DNA from: Streptomyces sp. Ag109_O5-1
Lineage (GTDB): Bacteria; Actinomycetota; Actinomycetes; Streptomycetales; Streptomycetaceae
Assembly (NCBI RefSeq): GCF_003814875.1
Contig: NZ_RKQF01000001.1
Coordinates: 8,060,001 to 8,124,000, forward strand
Direction: 5' to 3'
DNA length: 64,000 bases
Each line of letters starts with the position of its first letter. The stretch's first letter is position 1. The notes under the pieces were generated by a model that worked only from the letters and a program-made list of their open reading frames with translations, was not told the DNA's origin and did not search any database. Shown here piece after piece: positions 17,991 to 25,706 of this stretch. The position numbers were made by a program, and so were the translations under genes.

Positions 17991-19723
17991 CAGGCAGCCT
18001 CCGCTTCCGTCAGCTGGGAGAGCACGATCTCCCGGTAGGTCTCGTTGTCGGCCATGAGTTCACGGTGGCGGCCGGTGCCGACGACCCGTCCCTCGTCGAG
18101 GACGACGATCCGGTCGGCGTCCCTGATGGTCGCCACCCGCTGGGCGACGATGACGACGGTCGCCTCGGCCGTCTCCCGGCCGAGCGCGGCGCGCAGGGCC
18201 GCGTCGGTCGCGTAGTCGAGGGCGGAGAAGGAGTCGTCGAAGAGGTAGATCTCCGGGCGCTGCACGAGCGTACGGGCGATGGCGAGGCGCTGCCGCTGAC
18301 CGCCCGAGACGTTCGTACCGCCCTGGGCGATGGGCGCGTTGAGTCCGCCCTCCAGCTTCTCGACGAAGCCCTTGGCCTGCGCCACCTCCAGCGCGTGCCA
18401 GAGCTCCCCGTCGGTGGCGTCCGGGTTGCCGTAGCGCAGGTTGGTGGCCACGGTGCCCGCGAACAGGTACGGCTTCTGCGGGACCAGGCCGACCGTCTTC
18501 GCGAGCAGCTTCGGGTCGAGCTCCGAGACGCTCTCCCCGTCCACGAGGACCTGACCGTCCGTGGCGTCGAAGAGCCGGGAGACCAGGCCGAGCAGGGTGG
18601 ACTTGCCGCTGCCGGTCGAGCCGATCACGGCGGTCACCTCGCCGGGCCGGGCGACCAGGTCGACGGCCTTGAGGACCGGCTCCTCGGCACCCGGATAGCA
18701 GAAGCCCACGCCGCGGATCTCCAGATGGCCGTGCCGGCGCAGCTCGGTGACCGGGGCGAGCGGCGGGACGACGCTGGACTCGGTGTCCAGGACCTCCTCG
18801 ATGCGCTCGGCGCAGACCTCCGCGCGCGGCACCATCATGAACATGAAGGTGGCCATCATCACGGACATCACGATCTGCATCAGGTAGGCGAGGAACGCGG
18901 TCAGGTCACCGATCGCCATCTGGCCGCTGTCGATGCGATGGGCGCCGAACCAGACCACGGCGATCGACGACACGTTCACCGTCGTCATGACGATCGGGAA
19001 CATCAGCGCGAGCATGTTGCCGGTGGCCAGCTGCATCTCGGTCAGATCGCCGTTGGCCTTCCCGAACCGGCCCTGCTCGTACTCGTCGCGGACGAAGGCA
19101 CGGATCACCCGGTTGCCGGTGATCTGCTCGCGCAGCACCCGGTTCACCGTGTCGAGCCGCACCTGCATGGCCCGGAACAGCGGCCGCAGCCGGCGCACGA
19201 TGAGGGTCACCGAGATACCCAGCACGGGTACGACGGCGACCAGCACCCCGGACAGCGGAACGTCCAGGCCGAGGGCGAGCACGATGCCGCCGACACACAT
19301 GATGGGCGCCGACGCCATCAGGGTGAACGCCATCAGGACCAGCATCTGGACCTGCTGTACGTCGTTCGTCGTACGGGTGATGAGCGAGGGCGCCCCGAAG
19401 TGACCGACCTCACGTGAGGAGAAGGACTGCACCCGGTCGAAGACGGCGGCACGCACATCGCGGCCGAGCGCCGACGCGGTCCTGGCGCCGTAGTACACGG
19501 CACCGATGTTGCACACCACCTGAGCGAGCGAGATGCCGATCATCAGGGCGCCGAAGGACAGGATGTAATCCGTGTCACCCTTCACGACGCCGTTGTCGAT
19601 GATGTGTGCGTTGAGCGTGGGCAGGTAGAGGGTGGCGCAGGTCTGCAGGAACTGCAGCAGCACCAGGATGGAGATGGGTTTCCTGTAGGGCCTGAGATAG
19701 GTCCGCAGAAGTCGTATGAGCAC
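17990..19723 (-). CDS. ABC exporter half-transporter with degenerate Walker B
   Basis: A 577-residue partner of the adjacent exporter half. Six transmembrane helices span about residues 15-310, followed by the nucleotide-binding domain with Walker A GSTGSGKST and signature NVSGGQRQ. Walker B reads YLFDDSFSALD, so Asp replaces the catalytic Glu. This is the known pattern for the degenerate site of heterodimeric ABC exporters and supports pairing with the downstream gene, which has the canonical Glu. The start is GTG 19723, with only a weak GAGA ribosome site. The upstream ~150 nt should hold the promoter. Confidence 0.9.
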   Translation of the reverse strand: MLIRLLRTYLRPYRKPISILVLLQFLQTCATLYLPTLNAHIIDNGVVKGDTDYILSFGALMIGISLAQVVCNIGAVYYGARTASALGRDVRAAVFDRVQSFSSREVGHFGAPSLITRTTNDVQQVQMLVLMAFTLMASAPIMCVGGIVLALGLDVPLSGVLVAVVPVLGISVTLIVRRLRPLFRAMQVRLDTVNRVLREQITGNRVIRAFVRDEYEQGRFGKANGDLTEMQLATGNMLALMFPIVMTTVNVSSIAVVWFGAHRIDSGQMAIGDLTAFLAYLMQIVMSVMMATFMFMMVPRAEVCAERIEEVLDTESSVVPPLAPVTELRRHGHLEIRGVGFCYPGAEEPVLKAVDLVARPGEVTAVIGSTGSGKSTLLGLVSRLFDATDGQVLVDGESVSELDPKLLAKTVGLVPQKPYLFAGTVATNLRYGNPDATDGELWHALEVAQAKGFVEKLEGGLNAPIAQGGTNVSGGQRQRLAIARTLVQRPEIYLFDDSFSALDYATDAALRAALGRETAEATVVIVAQRVATIRDADRIVVLDEGRVVGTGRHRELMADNETYREIVLSQLTEAEAA

Positions 19724-19874
19724 GCTACGTCTCTCGGAGTCGGCGGTGGGGGCGGGTTCGCTTGCCCGAACGGGCGGGGTGCTTGCCCTAGGCCCCTATC
19801 GTCGAACACTCCACCCGCGTTACCTCAACCGATTTATCCGTCAGCGGATGCATCAAGGCGCCGGGGGCGCACGG

Positions 19875-21329
19875 TTACGCCCGAAAAGCCCCCGGATGGG
19901 TCTGTTCGCGCACCGAGACGTACTGCTGTCGCACCGCCTGCCCTACGGCCAGTTCGTCCCCCGGCTCCAGTACCTGGGCCGCCGGACCCTGCCACATCGG
20001 CGGGTTGCGCGGGTCCAGCGTGCCCTGCGACACGCCCAGCGCCCAGGCGGCCTGCCGGGCCGCCCCGATCGCCGCGTAGTCCGCCGGCTGCGGTACGACG
20101 ACCTGCGCGCCGAACAGCATCGGCGCCGCCGCCTGTACGGCCGGCAGCTCGGCGGCCCCGCCGAGGAGGAAGACCCGCCGTACCTCCACCCCGCGCCCGC
20201 GCAGCACGTCCAGCGCGTCGGCGAGCCCGCACAGCATCCCCTCGAAGGAAGCCCGCGCGAGATGCTCGGCCTTCATCGACTCCCGCCGCAGCCCGGCCAG
20301 CGTCCCGGCGGTGTGCGGCAGGTTCGGCGTCCGCTCGCCCTCCAGGTAGGGCAGCATGACCAGCCCGTGCGAGCCGGGCGTCGACTTCATCGCCAGGTCG
20401 GACAGGCTCTCCAGATCGGGCAGCCCGAGCAGCTCGGAGGTGCCGCGCAGGGTCCGTACGGCGTTGAGCGTGGTGACGACCGGCAGATGCATACCGGTCG
20501 CGTCGGCCAGCGAGGTGATCATGCCGGAGCTGTCGGAGAGCGCCTCCGGGTGCACGGCCATGACCGACCCCGAGGCGCCCAGCGACACCACGGCGTCCCC
20601 GAACCCGAGCCCCAGCCCGAAGGCGGCGGCCATCGTCTCGCCGGTCCCCGCGGAGATCAGCAGCCCCTCCGGGGTCGTACCGGCCGCGTCGGACGGCCCG
20701 ATCACCTCGGGCAGCATCACCTGATGCCCCAGGGCGAGTTCGACCAGGTCCGGCCGGTAGCCGCCGGTGGCCGCCGACCAGTACCCGGTCCCGGAGGCAC
20801 CCCCGCGATCGGTGGTCCTCCTGACCGGCCGCCCCAGCAACTGCCACACCAGCCAGTCATGGGCCTGCAGCAGTACGGCGGTCCGCCGGGCGTTCTCCGG
20901 CTCGGTCTTCGCCAGCCAGCGCAGCTTGGTGACCGGATGCCCGGCCTGCGGAACGGTCCCCACCGCCTGCGCCCAGGCCTCGCGCCCCCCGAGCGCGTCG
21001 ATGAGATCGGCCGCCGCGACCTGGGCACGCTTGTCGCCGCCGACCATCGCCGGGCGGACGGTGTTGCCCTGGGCGTCCAGCGGGACCACCGCGTTCTGCT
21101 GCGCGGACACGCCGATGGCCTGCACACCCTCCAGGAGCCCGCCGCCGGCCGCCTCGCCGAGGGAGAGCAGCCAGGCCTGCGGGTCGACGTCACTGGGCCG
21201 CGCCGCGCCGTCCGGCGTTTCGACCGGGTGCGGTGCGTATCCCTGGCGGAGCACCGCACCGGTGTCCGCGTCGCAGACCACGATGCGAGTGAAATCGGGT
21301 GAGCTGTCCAACCCGGCGACTATCCCCAT
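19875..21329 (-). CDS. xylB: FGGY-family carbohydrate kinase, probable xylulokinase
   Basis: A 484-residue cytoplasmic sugar kinase that would phosphorylate D-xylulose or a related sugar with ATP. It has the N-terminal phosphate motif GIVAGLDSSPDFTRIVVCD and the xylulokinase-like IGVSAQQNAVVPLD segment. The ATPase-fold features ASGTGYWSAATGG, VSLGASGSVMAV and RRVFLLGGAAELPAVQ follow in order. Divergence from enteric XylB leaves the exact sugar uncertain. ATG 21329 is chosen because the conserved GIVAGLDSS begins immediately; the 34-residue extension upstream is Pro-rich and unlike the family. No xylose isomerase is adjacent. Confidence 0.82.
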   Translation of the reverse strand: MGIVAGLDSSPDFTRIVVCDADTGAVLRQGYAPHPVETPDGAARPSDVDPQAWLLSLGEAAGGGLLEGVQAIGVSAQQNAVVPLDAQGNTVRPAMVGGDKRAQVAAADLIDALGGREAWAQAVGTVPQAGHPVTKLRWLAKTEPENARRTAVLLQAHDWLVWQLLGRPVRRTTDRGGASGTGYWSAATGGYRPDLVELALGHQVMLPEVIGPSDAAGTTPEGLLISAGTGETMAAAFGLGLGFGDAVVSLGASGSVMAVHPEALSDSSGMITSLADATGMHLPVVTTLNAVRTLRGTSELLGLPDLESLSDLAMKSTPGSHGLVMLPYLEGERTPNLPHTAGTLAGLRRESMKAEHLARASFEGMLCGLADALDVLRGRGVEVRRVFLLGGAAELPAVQAAAPMLFGAQVVVPQPADYAAIGAARQAAWALGVSQGTLDPRNPPMWQGPAAQVLEPGDELAVGQAVRQQYVSVREQTHPGAFRA

Positions 21330-21399
21330 GCCCGAATTCTGCCGCACACTCCGCTGTGGTTTGGCCGACGGGAGCCGTTCGGGGCAGGGCCGCGTTTCG

Positions 21400-21474
21400 G
21401 GTGCGGGTGCGTCGGGGCTGGTCGCGCCCACACGGCGGAGCCGTAAATCGGTACAGCCCCGCGCCCCTGGGGGG
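21400..21474. repeat. dispersed Streptomyces intergenic repeat, copy C
   Basis: A third copy of the repeat found at 8074-8155 and 15936-16017, with the same GGTGCGGGTGCGT start, TCGCGCCCACACGGCGGAGC core and ACAGCCCCGCGCCCCT end. It lies between the kinase gene start and the 3' end of the YtxH-like gene and may terminate the latter. Confidence 0.7.
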
Positions 21475-21503
21475 TTGGGGCCGGCCGTGTCGAGAAGTGG
21501 ACG

Positions 21504-21806
21504 CTACGTGTTGCTGGTGCCCCAGTCGTCGGCTCCGTCGGCCTGGCTGCGCTCCCGGAGGGAGCGGACCCGGGACGCCACCGAGTCGGGCATACGGTCG
21601 CCGACCTTTGCGCTGACCGAGTGGAAGGCCTTGCCGGCGATCTCGCGGCTCTGCTGGGCGGCGGTCTCCGCGGTGTTGCGGACCGCGGGGTTCTGGGCGA
21701 CCTGGCGGGCGGACTTCTTCAGCTGCTCGTAGCGCTCGCGTCCGGCCCTGGTCCCGAGCACGTAACCCAGAGCGAGCCCGACGACGAACGTGAGCTTGTA
21801 GCGCAT
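21504..21806 (-). CDS. YtxH-like small membrane protein
   Basis: A 100-residue protein. The first ~20 residues form one hydrophobic segment with the glycine-zipper and basic pattern GLALGYVLGTRAGRERYEQ, typical of YtxH-domain proteins. The rest is a charged, helical, Ala/Arg-rich tail. Family members are stress-associated membrane proteins of unknown biochemistry. ATG 21806 is preceded by GGAAGGGTGG. It is transcribed away from the tRNA cluster. Confidence 0.72.
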   Translation of the reverse strand: MRYKLTFVVGLALGYVLGTRAGRERYEQLKKSARQVAQNPAVRNTAETAAQQSREIAGKAFHSVSAKVGDRMPDSVASRVRSLRERSQADGADDWGTSNT

Positions 21807-21950
21807 GACGGCCACCCTTCCCTCGTGGGGAGTCTCGTGGAGGAGTACCGATTGGCGGAGCACCCCCCTGCTTGCGCTAATGTATGTGTCGCAGCGAGCG
21901 AGCGCCCCCTGGCGAATACCCAGGTAGGTACGTTCGATGCAACGAGGCAT

Positions 21951-22023
21951 TCCTCCGTAGCTCAATTGGCAGAGCAGCCGGCTGTTAACCGGCAGGTTAC
22001 TGGTTCGAGTCCAGTCGGGGGAG
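21951..22023 (+). tRNA. tRNA-Asn (GTT), copy 1
   Basis: The 73-nt sequence folds as a cloverleaf. The acceptor stem TCCTCCG pairs with CGGGGGA, the D arm uses GCTC/GAGC, and the anticodon stem-loop GCCGG-CTGTTAA-CCGGC gives anticodon GTT (Asn). The T arm ACTGG-TTCGAGT-CCAGT is intact. The discriminator is G and CCA is not encoded. Confidence 0.97.
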
Positions 22024-22028
22024 CTCGG

Positions 22029-22101
22029 TCCTCCGTAGCTCAATTGGCAGAGCAGCCGGCTGTTAACCGGCAGGTTACTGGTTCGAGTCCAGTCGGGGGA
22101 G
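22029..22101 (+). tRNA. tRNA-Asn (GTT), copy 2
   Basis: This copy is identical over all 73 nt to the one at 21951-22023 and starts 5 nt after it ends, so the two are a recent or maintained tandem duplication read as one transcript. A terminator follows at 22113-22136. Confidence 0.97.
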
Positions 22102-22112
22102 CATGCTGAACG

Positions 22113-22136
22113 AGGGCCCCTTGTGGGGTCCTTTTT
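22113..22136 (+). terminator. intrinsic terminator after the tRNA-Asn pair
   Basis: An 8-bp stem (AGGGCCCC with GGGGTCCT) with a TTGT loop is followed directly by a run of T residues. It is a classical Rho-independent terminator 12 nt after the second tRNA-Asn. Confidence 0.9.
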
Positions 22137-22279
22137 CATGTCCGCGGGAACCGCTGGGCCTGCGACGATGTCCTCAAGGTCGTGAACGACCGCAGAAGCC
22201 GACCATCCGAAGCAGGAGATCGTATGAGCGGCTATGCTGCGGCAGACGGCGCGCACACTTGTACGCGACACGCCGCCAT

Positions 22280-22353
22280 GGGGCGGTAGCTCAGCCGGTT
22301 AGAGCAGCGGACTCATAATCCGTCGGCCGTGGGTTCGAGTCCCACCCGCCCCA
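22280..22353 (+). tRNA. tRNA with anticodon CAT (tRNA-Ile2 or elongator tRNA-Met); likely attachment target
   Basis: The 74-nt cloverleaf has acceptor stem GGGGCGG with CCGCCCC, anticodon arm GCGGA-CTCATAA-TCCGT (anticodon CAT) and T arm GTGGG-TTCGAGT-CCCAC. The initiator hallmark of three G-C pairs in the anticodon stem is absent. It may be tRNA-Ile2 (C34 modified by TilS) or elongator Met; sequence alone does not settle this. The integrase gene ends 57 nt downstream and converges on it, so its 3' half is the likely attB/attL of the integrated element. Confidence 0.9.
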
Positions 22354-22392
22354 CCTGGACACCCGTTCGAAGAACCGTTGTTACCAGCAGTC

Positions 22393-22430
22393 GGAGCGCT
22401 CCAGCAGGTTTAGACCTGTTGGGGCGCTCC
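22393..22430. terminator. long hairpin overlapping the integrase stop codon
   Basis: A 17-bp stem with only two G-T wobbles (22393-22409 pairs with 22414-22430) closes a TTAG loop, and the integrase TAA stop lies in that loop. It sits 40 nt from the CAT tRNA and can terminate transcription from both sides. Confidence 0.75.
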
Positions 22431-23999
22431 GGCGTTTCGGGGGTCCTGCGTGAGCGATGCGTGAGCGGCCGTGTCGGAAGGCAGTGGACGGCGGGCGCGC
22501 GGAACTATGCTCTCGGCGTTCCTGGCCACCTCCTGGTCGACCTGGGGGAGCAGGCTGGTGTACGTGTCGCCCGCCAACTGGATCGACCCGTGCCGCAGCG
22601 TCTCCTTGATCGCGTGAAGGTCACCGCCGCCCGCATGGATGAGAGTTGCTGCCACGTGGCGAAGATCACGAAGGTTGATCGGGGGCAGACCGGCCTCCCG
22701 GCACAGCCGGCGGAAGACGTCCGACACCTTCTCCGGGTGCAGCCAGCCGCCGTCCTCGTCGACGAACACCTTGCCCGTCTCCTGCCACGGGAGGCCCTTC
22801 TCCAGGTACGCCTGACGCTCGGTCTGCTGACGCACGCGGTGATCCGCGAGGACTTGGAGCGTGGCCGGCCCCAGAGCGATCGTCGCCGCGCTGCCCTCCG
22901 TCTTCGGATCGCTCTCCACCGGCGTCCACCCGTCCTGAATGATCGTCTTGGCGACCGTCAACTGCGCCTTCGCGAAGTTGATGCCGGACCAGGCCTGGCC
23001 TACCGCCTCGCCGCGGCGCAGCCCCCGGAACGCGATCAGGTGGAACAGGGCGTACAAGCGGTCGCCCTCGGCATGGTCGAGGAACTCGCCCACCTGAGGC
23101 GGCGTCCACACCATGACTCCTGACGGCTTCTCACCCGTCTCCCGCCACCGCTCGACGTGCTCGGGCGTCCACAGCACCGCCTTCGGCCGCTTGCCCGAGG
23201 CGAGCTCGACATGCGCGGCCGGATTGAACGTCAGCAGCTGCTGGGAGATGGCCGAGTTGAGCGCGGACCGCAGGGTCGCCCGGATCCGCTGCTGGGTCGC
23301 CGGGCCGGTCACCCGCCGGTACGGGGGGAGCGCGTCCAGCTTCGCCCGCTCCGCCGCCAGCCGGGCCGTCTCCGCGGCCGGCGGCCGTGAGTTCTTCCCC
23401 CACTTCGCGCGGGCCTGTTGCTCGCGCCGCCGCTGGTTCTCCGCCTCGATCGTCTCGTTGGCCGTGTCGATGGCGTCGAAGAACTCCACCAGGTGCCCGA
23501 CGTTCAGGCGGTCGAGGAGGATGTGGCCGATGCCCGGCTTGAGGTACACGCGGATGTGGGAGCTGTAGCCGTTGAGCGTGGACTTCTTCCGCTTCTTCGA
23601 CTCCCACCACTCATCCAGCCAGTCCCCGACTGTCAGCTTCGACGTGAGCGGCTGGCCGGCGCGGAACCGGCGGCGGGTCTCGGAGAGGTCGGGCAGCGGG
23701 GCGTTCTTGTTCTTGCTGACCTGCTCCAGCAGATCGCCGATCTTCGTCTGTGCTTCCTGGTCGTCGCCGGGGGAGAGGTCGAGGAGGGCGCGCACCTTGT
23801 CGAGGTCGCCCTGGGCGTCCTTGGCGGTGTCGTAGCCGCTGCGGGAGAACGAGCGTCGGCTCCCGTCCTCGCGCGGCGGCAACTCCTGCCGTACCGCCCA
23901 CACCCCGTGCCGGCGGCTGGACAGCAGCGGGCACGCTTTGCCCAGCACCTTGCCGCTCTCGTCTCGGCAATAGCAGCGGCGGTACGTCGAACCTTTCAC
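22410..23999 (-). CDS. int: tyrosine-family site-specific integrase
   Basis: A 529-residue recombinase expected to integrate and, with the excisionase, excise the element at the adjacent tRNA. An arm-binding N-terminal region precedes a SAM-like core-binding domain near residues 120-290 (SKLTVGDWLDEWWESKKRKK). The catalytic domain has Arg in FRGLRRGEAVG and the second box as INLRDLRHVAATL, where Arg stands at the usual His position before D-L-R-H. His follows in ETLRHGSIQLAGDTY, and the Tyr nucleophile is in DTYTSLL. ATG 23999 overlaps the repressor stop, so repressor and integrase are co-translated on one leftward transcript. Confidence 0.93.
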   Translation of the reverse strand: MKGSTYRRCYCRDESGKVLGKACPLLSSRRHGVWAVRQELPPREDGSRRSFSRSGYDTAKDAQGDLDKVRALLDLSPGDDQEAQTKIGDLLEQVSKNKNAPLPDLSETRRRFRAGQPLTSKLTVGDWLDEWWESKKRKKSTLNGYSSHIRVYLKPGIGHILLDRLNVGHLVEFFDAIDTANETIEAENQRRREQQARAKWGKNSRPPAAETARLAAERAKLDALPPYRRVTGPATQQRIRATLRSALNSAISQQLLTFNPAAHVELASGKRPKAVLWTPEHVERWRETGEKPSGVMVWTPPQVGEFLDHAEGDRLYALFHLIAFRGLRRGEAVGQAWSGINFAKAQLTVAKTIIQDGWTPVESDPKTEGSAATIALGPATLQVLADHRVRQQTERQAYLEKGLPWQETGKVFVDEDGGWLHPEKVSDVFRRLCREAGLPPINLRDLRHVAATLIHAGGGDLHAIKETLRHGSIQLAGDTYTSLLPQVDQEVARNAESIVPRARRPLPSDTAAHASLTQDPRNAGAPQQV

Positions 24000-25048
24000 G
24001 GAAGCTCCCCTTCTGCACCGCTGGTGTTATTCCACATGCCTGGATCTTCGGCCTTCGTTTCTTCGATCCACCTCTTTAGCTCCTCCGGATTCCGCCAGAT
24101 CAGATCAAGCCCTCGCCCTGCCTCGCCAACGGCGTCCCACTTATTCTCCATCTCCTGCTGCACTTCCAGGGCCATTTCCGTCAATGCCGCATGCCGGGTG
24201 AATTTGATACTGCGGTGCGGGTTCTCCTGCATCATCCGAGCGACGCGGTCATCGAGCTCCTCCGCTGCTCCGTGCCCCCAGAGGCCGTGCGCGAAGACAG
24301 CAGCTAGAGCCCAGTTCGTCCCAGTGTCGTCCGGGGGCTCCAGCATGGCCGCGAGCCTGGTGTTGACGTCTAGCTTGTCGGCACGGATGGCCTGGGCGAG
24401 TTCGGCCCTTGAAATGCCTGGGTAGAGCCGGTAAAGCACGCGCATCCAGTGGGCCGCATGTGCAGACAGTTGCAATCCGCGTAGGCCTTCCACGGATGAA
24501 TCGGGAGCGTCCAGACCCGAAGCCTGCATTACTTTGAGCCGAAGGTCGCGGATGAATTCCTGCCCCATCTGAACCCTTGTCAGGTGTTCTCCCTCCAGGG
24601 CATTGAGGGAACTCGCGATCTGCTGTCGGGCTTGGCGGATGGCGGGGGTGAGTTCGTCTTCCGGTACTGCGAGCGAGCTGGCAAGTGACTCCAGGCGCTC
24701 CATTGCCTCCCTGGTTGTCGAGCGCAGAGCGTCCGCCTCCTTCCCCAGCTGGGCAAACTCCCTGGCAAGCGCCTGGATCTCTTCGTCGGCGGTCGACGTC
24801 ATCTCGTCCAGAGTCAGCCCGAACATGTCGGCGATGGCTCGTGCCTCGCTCAGCCGAATCACGCGAGGCTTGTCCGCGCTCCGCTGCTCCATCTTGGCGA
24901 TGGCCGTCGGATGCAGCTTCAGGTCGTGCTCCTCCTGGAGCACGCGGGCGACGTCGACCTGCGTCATACCCCGGTCCTCCCGCTCCTTGCGCAGGCGCCG
25001 GCCGAACCGATCCTCAGCGAACATCCACGGACGTTGTTGATTACCCAT
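23996..25048 (-). CDS. XRE-type helix-turn-helix protein, candidate immunity repressor
   Basis: A 350-residue DNA-binding protein. Residues ~15-75 form an XRE/Cro-type HTH (GRRLRKEREDRGMTQVDVARVL ... TAIAKMEQR ... RLSEARAIADMFGLTLDEM). A heptad-rich coiled coil follows at about 80-165, and then a C-terminal domain without recognised similarity; no LexA-like Ser/Lys protease motif or ImmA zinc motif is visible. It lies between the integrase and the divergent excisionase operon, the standard place for a lysogeny repressor. Two copies of a 13-bp palindrome in the control region upstream are its probable operators. A role as a transcriptional regulator other than the immunity repressor is possible. 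Confidence 0.75.
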   Translation of the reverse strand: MGNQQRPWMFAEDRFGRRLRKEREDRGMTQVDVARVLQEEHDLKLHPTAIAKMEQRSADKPRVIRLSEARAIADMFGLTLDEMTSTADEEIQALAREFAQLGKEADALRSTTREAMERLESLASSLAVPEDELTPAIRQARQQIASSLNALEGEHLTRVQMGQEFIRDLRLKVMQASGLDAPDSSVEGLRGLQLSAHAAHWMRVLYRLYPGISRAELAQAIRADKLDVNTRLAAMLEPPDDTGTNWALAAVFAHGLWGHGAAEELDDRVARMMQENPHRSIKFTRHAALTEMALEVQQEMENKWDAVGEAGRGLDLIWRNPEELKRWIEETKAEDPGMWNNTSGAEGELP

Positions 25049-25138
25049 GGCGGCAAGGTACTACCTCCAGGAGGTTGCGGCCAGAGCGCATTGGGGCGTA
25101 TACCTTTACGAGCAAGCCCGAACCTCCAGGAGGTAATT
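25049..25138. promoter_or_regulatory. divergent lysogeny control region with two palindromic operators
   Basis: The 90-bp gap between repressor and excisionase contains the palindrome ACCTCCAGGAGGT twice, at 25063-25075 and 25122-25134, with starts 59 bp apart. A rightward promoter-like pair lies between them: TTGCGG at 25075-25080 and TATACC at 25099-25104, spacer 18 bp. The left operator touches the -35. The right operator contains the excisionase ribosome site GGAGGT, 4 nt before ATG 25139. Confidence 0.6.
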
Positions 25139-25372
25139 ATGGGGCGAGAACACGCGTCCCCCCAGGTGAGCGTCACAGAGCCCGCGCACCTCTTTCTGAC
25201 CACGGAAGAGGTGGCCGCTCGCTACAGGACTTCACCAGCAACCGTTCGGTGGTGGAGGCAGGTCGGGAACTACGGCCCCAAGGGCGTCAAGATCGGCCGT
25301 CGAGTCCTCTACTCCCTTGCCAACTGCGAGGAGTTCGAGCGGCAGGCCGCCGAGATCCAGGCGTCGGCGTGA
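25139..25372 (+). CDS. AlpA/MerR-like excisionase (recombination directionality factor)
   Basis: A 77-residue protein with one winged-helix HTH of the helix_turn_helix_17/AlpA kind: FLTTEEVAARYRTSPATVRWWR, then the wing KIGRRVLYSLANCEEF. Such proteins bend DNA at attachment sites and direct the integrase to excise. It is the first gene of the rightward operon, opposite the repressor and integrase. ATG 25139 is set by the AGGAGGT site that forms half of the right operator, so repressor binding and ribosome binding use the same sequence. Confidence 0.82.
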   Translation: MGREHASPQVSVTEPAHLFLTTEEVAARYRTSPATVRWWRQVGNYGPKGVKIGRRVLYSLANCEEFERQAAEIQASA

Positions 25373-25692
25373 CCGCGCCAGCCCTCACGATCGCCGAGAT
25401 CCTCGACCTGCCCGCCGTCGTCCCCCTGTGGCCGACCGTCGGCCGGGCCCTGGCCCTCTCGGAAAGCACCACGTATCAGCTGGCAGCCGAGAACAGGCTG
25501 CCCATCGAGGTCATCCGCCTCGGGCGACGCCGCGTATGCAGGCTCGTCGACCTTCATCGCTTCCTCGGGCTCGTCCCGAAGGAGACCGGCGCCGGTCCCG
25601 CGTGCGAGGCGGGATCGACGACCGGAAACGACGAAGGAGCCGCGTGCGAGGCGGCTCCTCCAGTCGAGCAATCCAGTCCCACGGCTAAGTAG
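25369..25692 (+). CDS. small HTH protein, second excisionase-like or regulatory protein
   Basis: A 107-residue protein whose first ~70 residues contain an excisionase-like HTH and wing (VGRALALSESTTYQLAAENRLP then IRLGRRRVCRLVDLHRFLGL). The last ~35 residues are low-complexity Thr/Ala/Glu with two similar GACEA/AACEA blocks. It starts at GTG 25369 inside the upstream stop (GTGA), so it is co-translated with the excisionase. It may help excision or regulate the early operon; which one is not evident. Confidence 0.65.
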   Translation: MTAPALTIAEILDLPAVVPLWPTVGRALALSESTTYQLAAENRLPIEVIRLGRRRVCRLVDLHRFLGLVPKETGAGPACEAGSTTGNDEGAACEAAPPVEQSSPTAK

Positions 25693-25706
25693 GAAACGAG
25701 ACGCTC

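Noticed and set aside
21951..22101. The tandem tRNA-Asn copies as an attL/attR pair of a lost element.
   Set aside because: Both copies are complete and identical with 5 nt between them and no recombinase remains, so simple gene duplication is enough.
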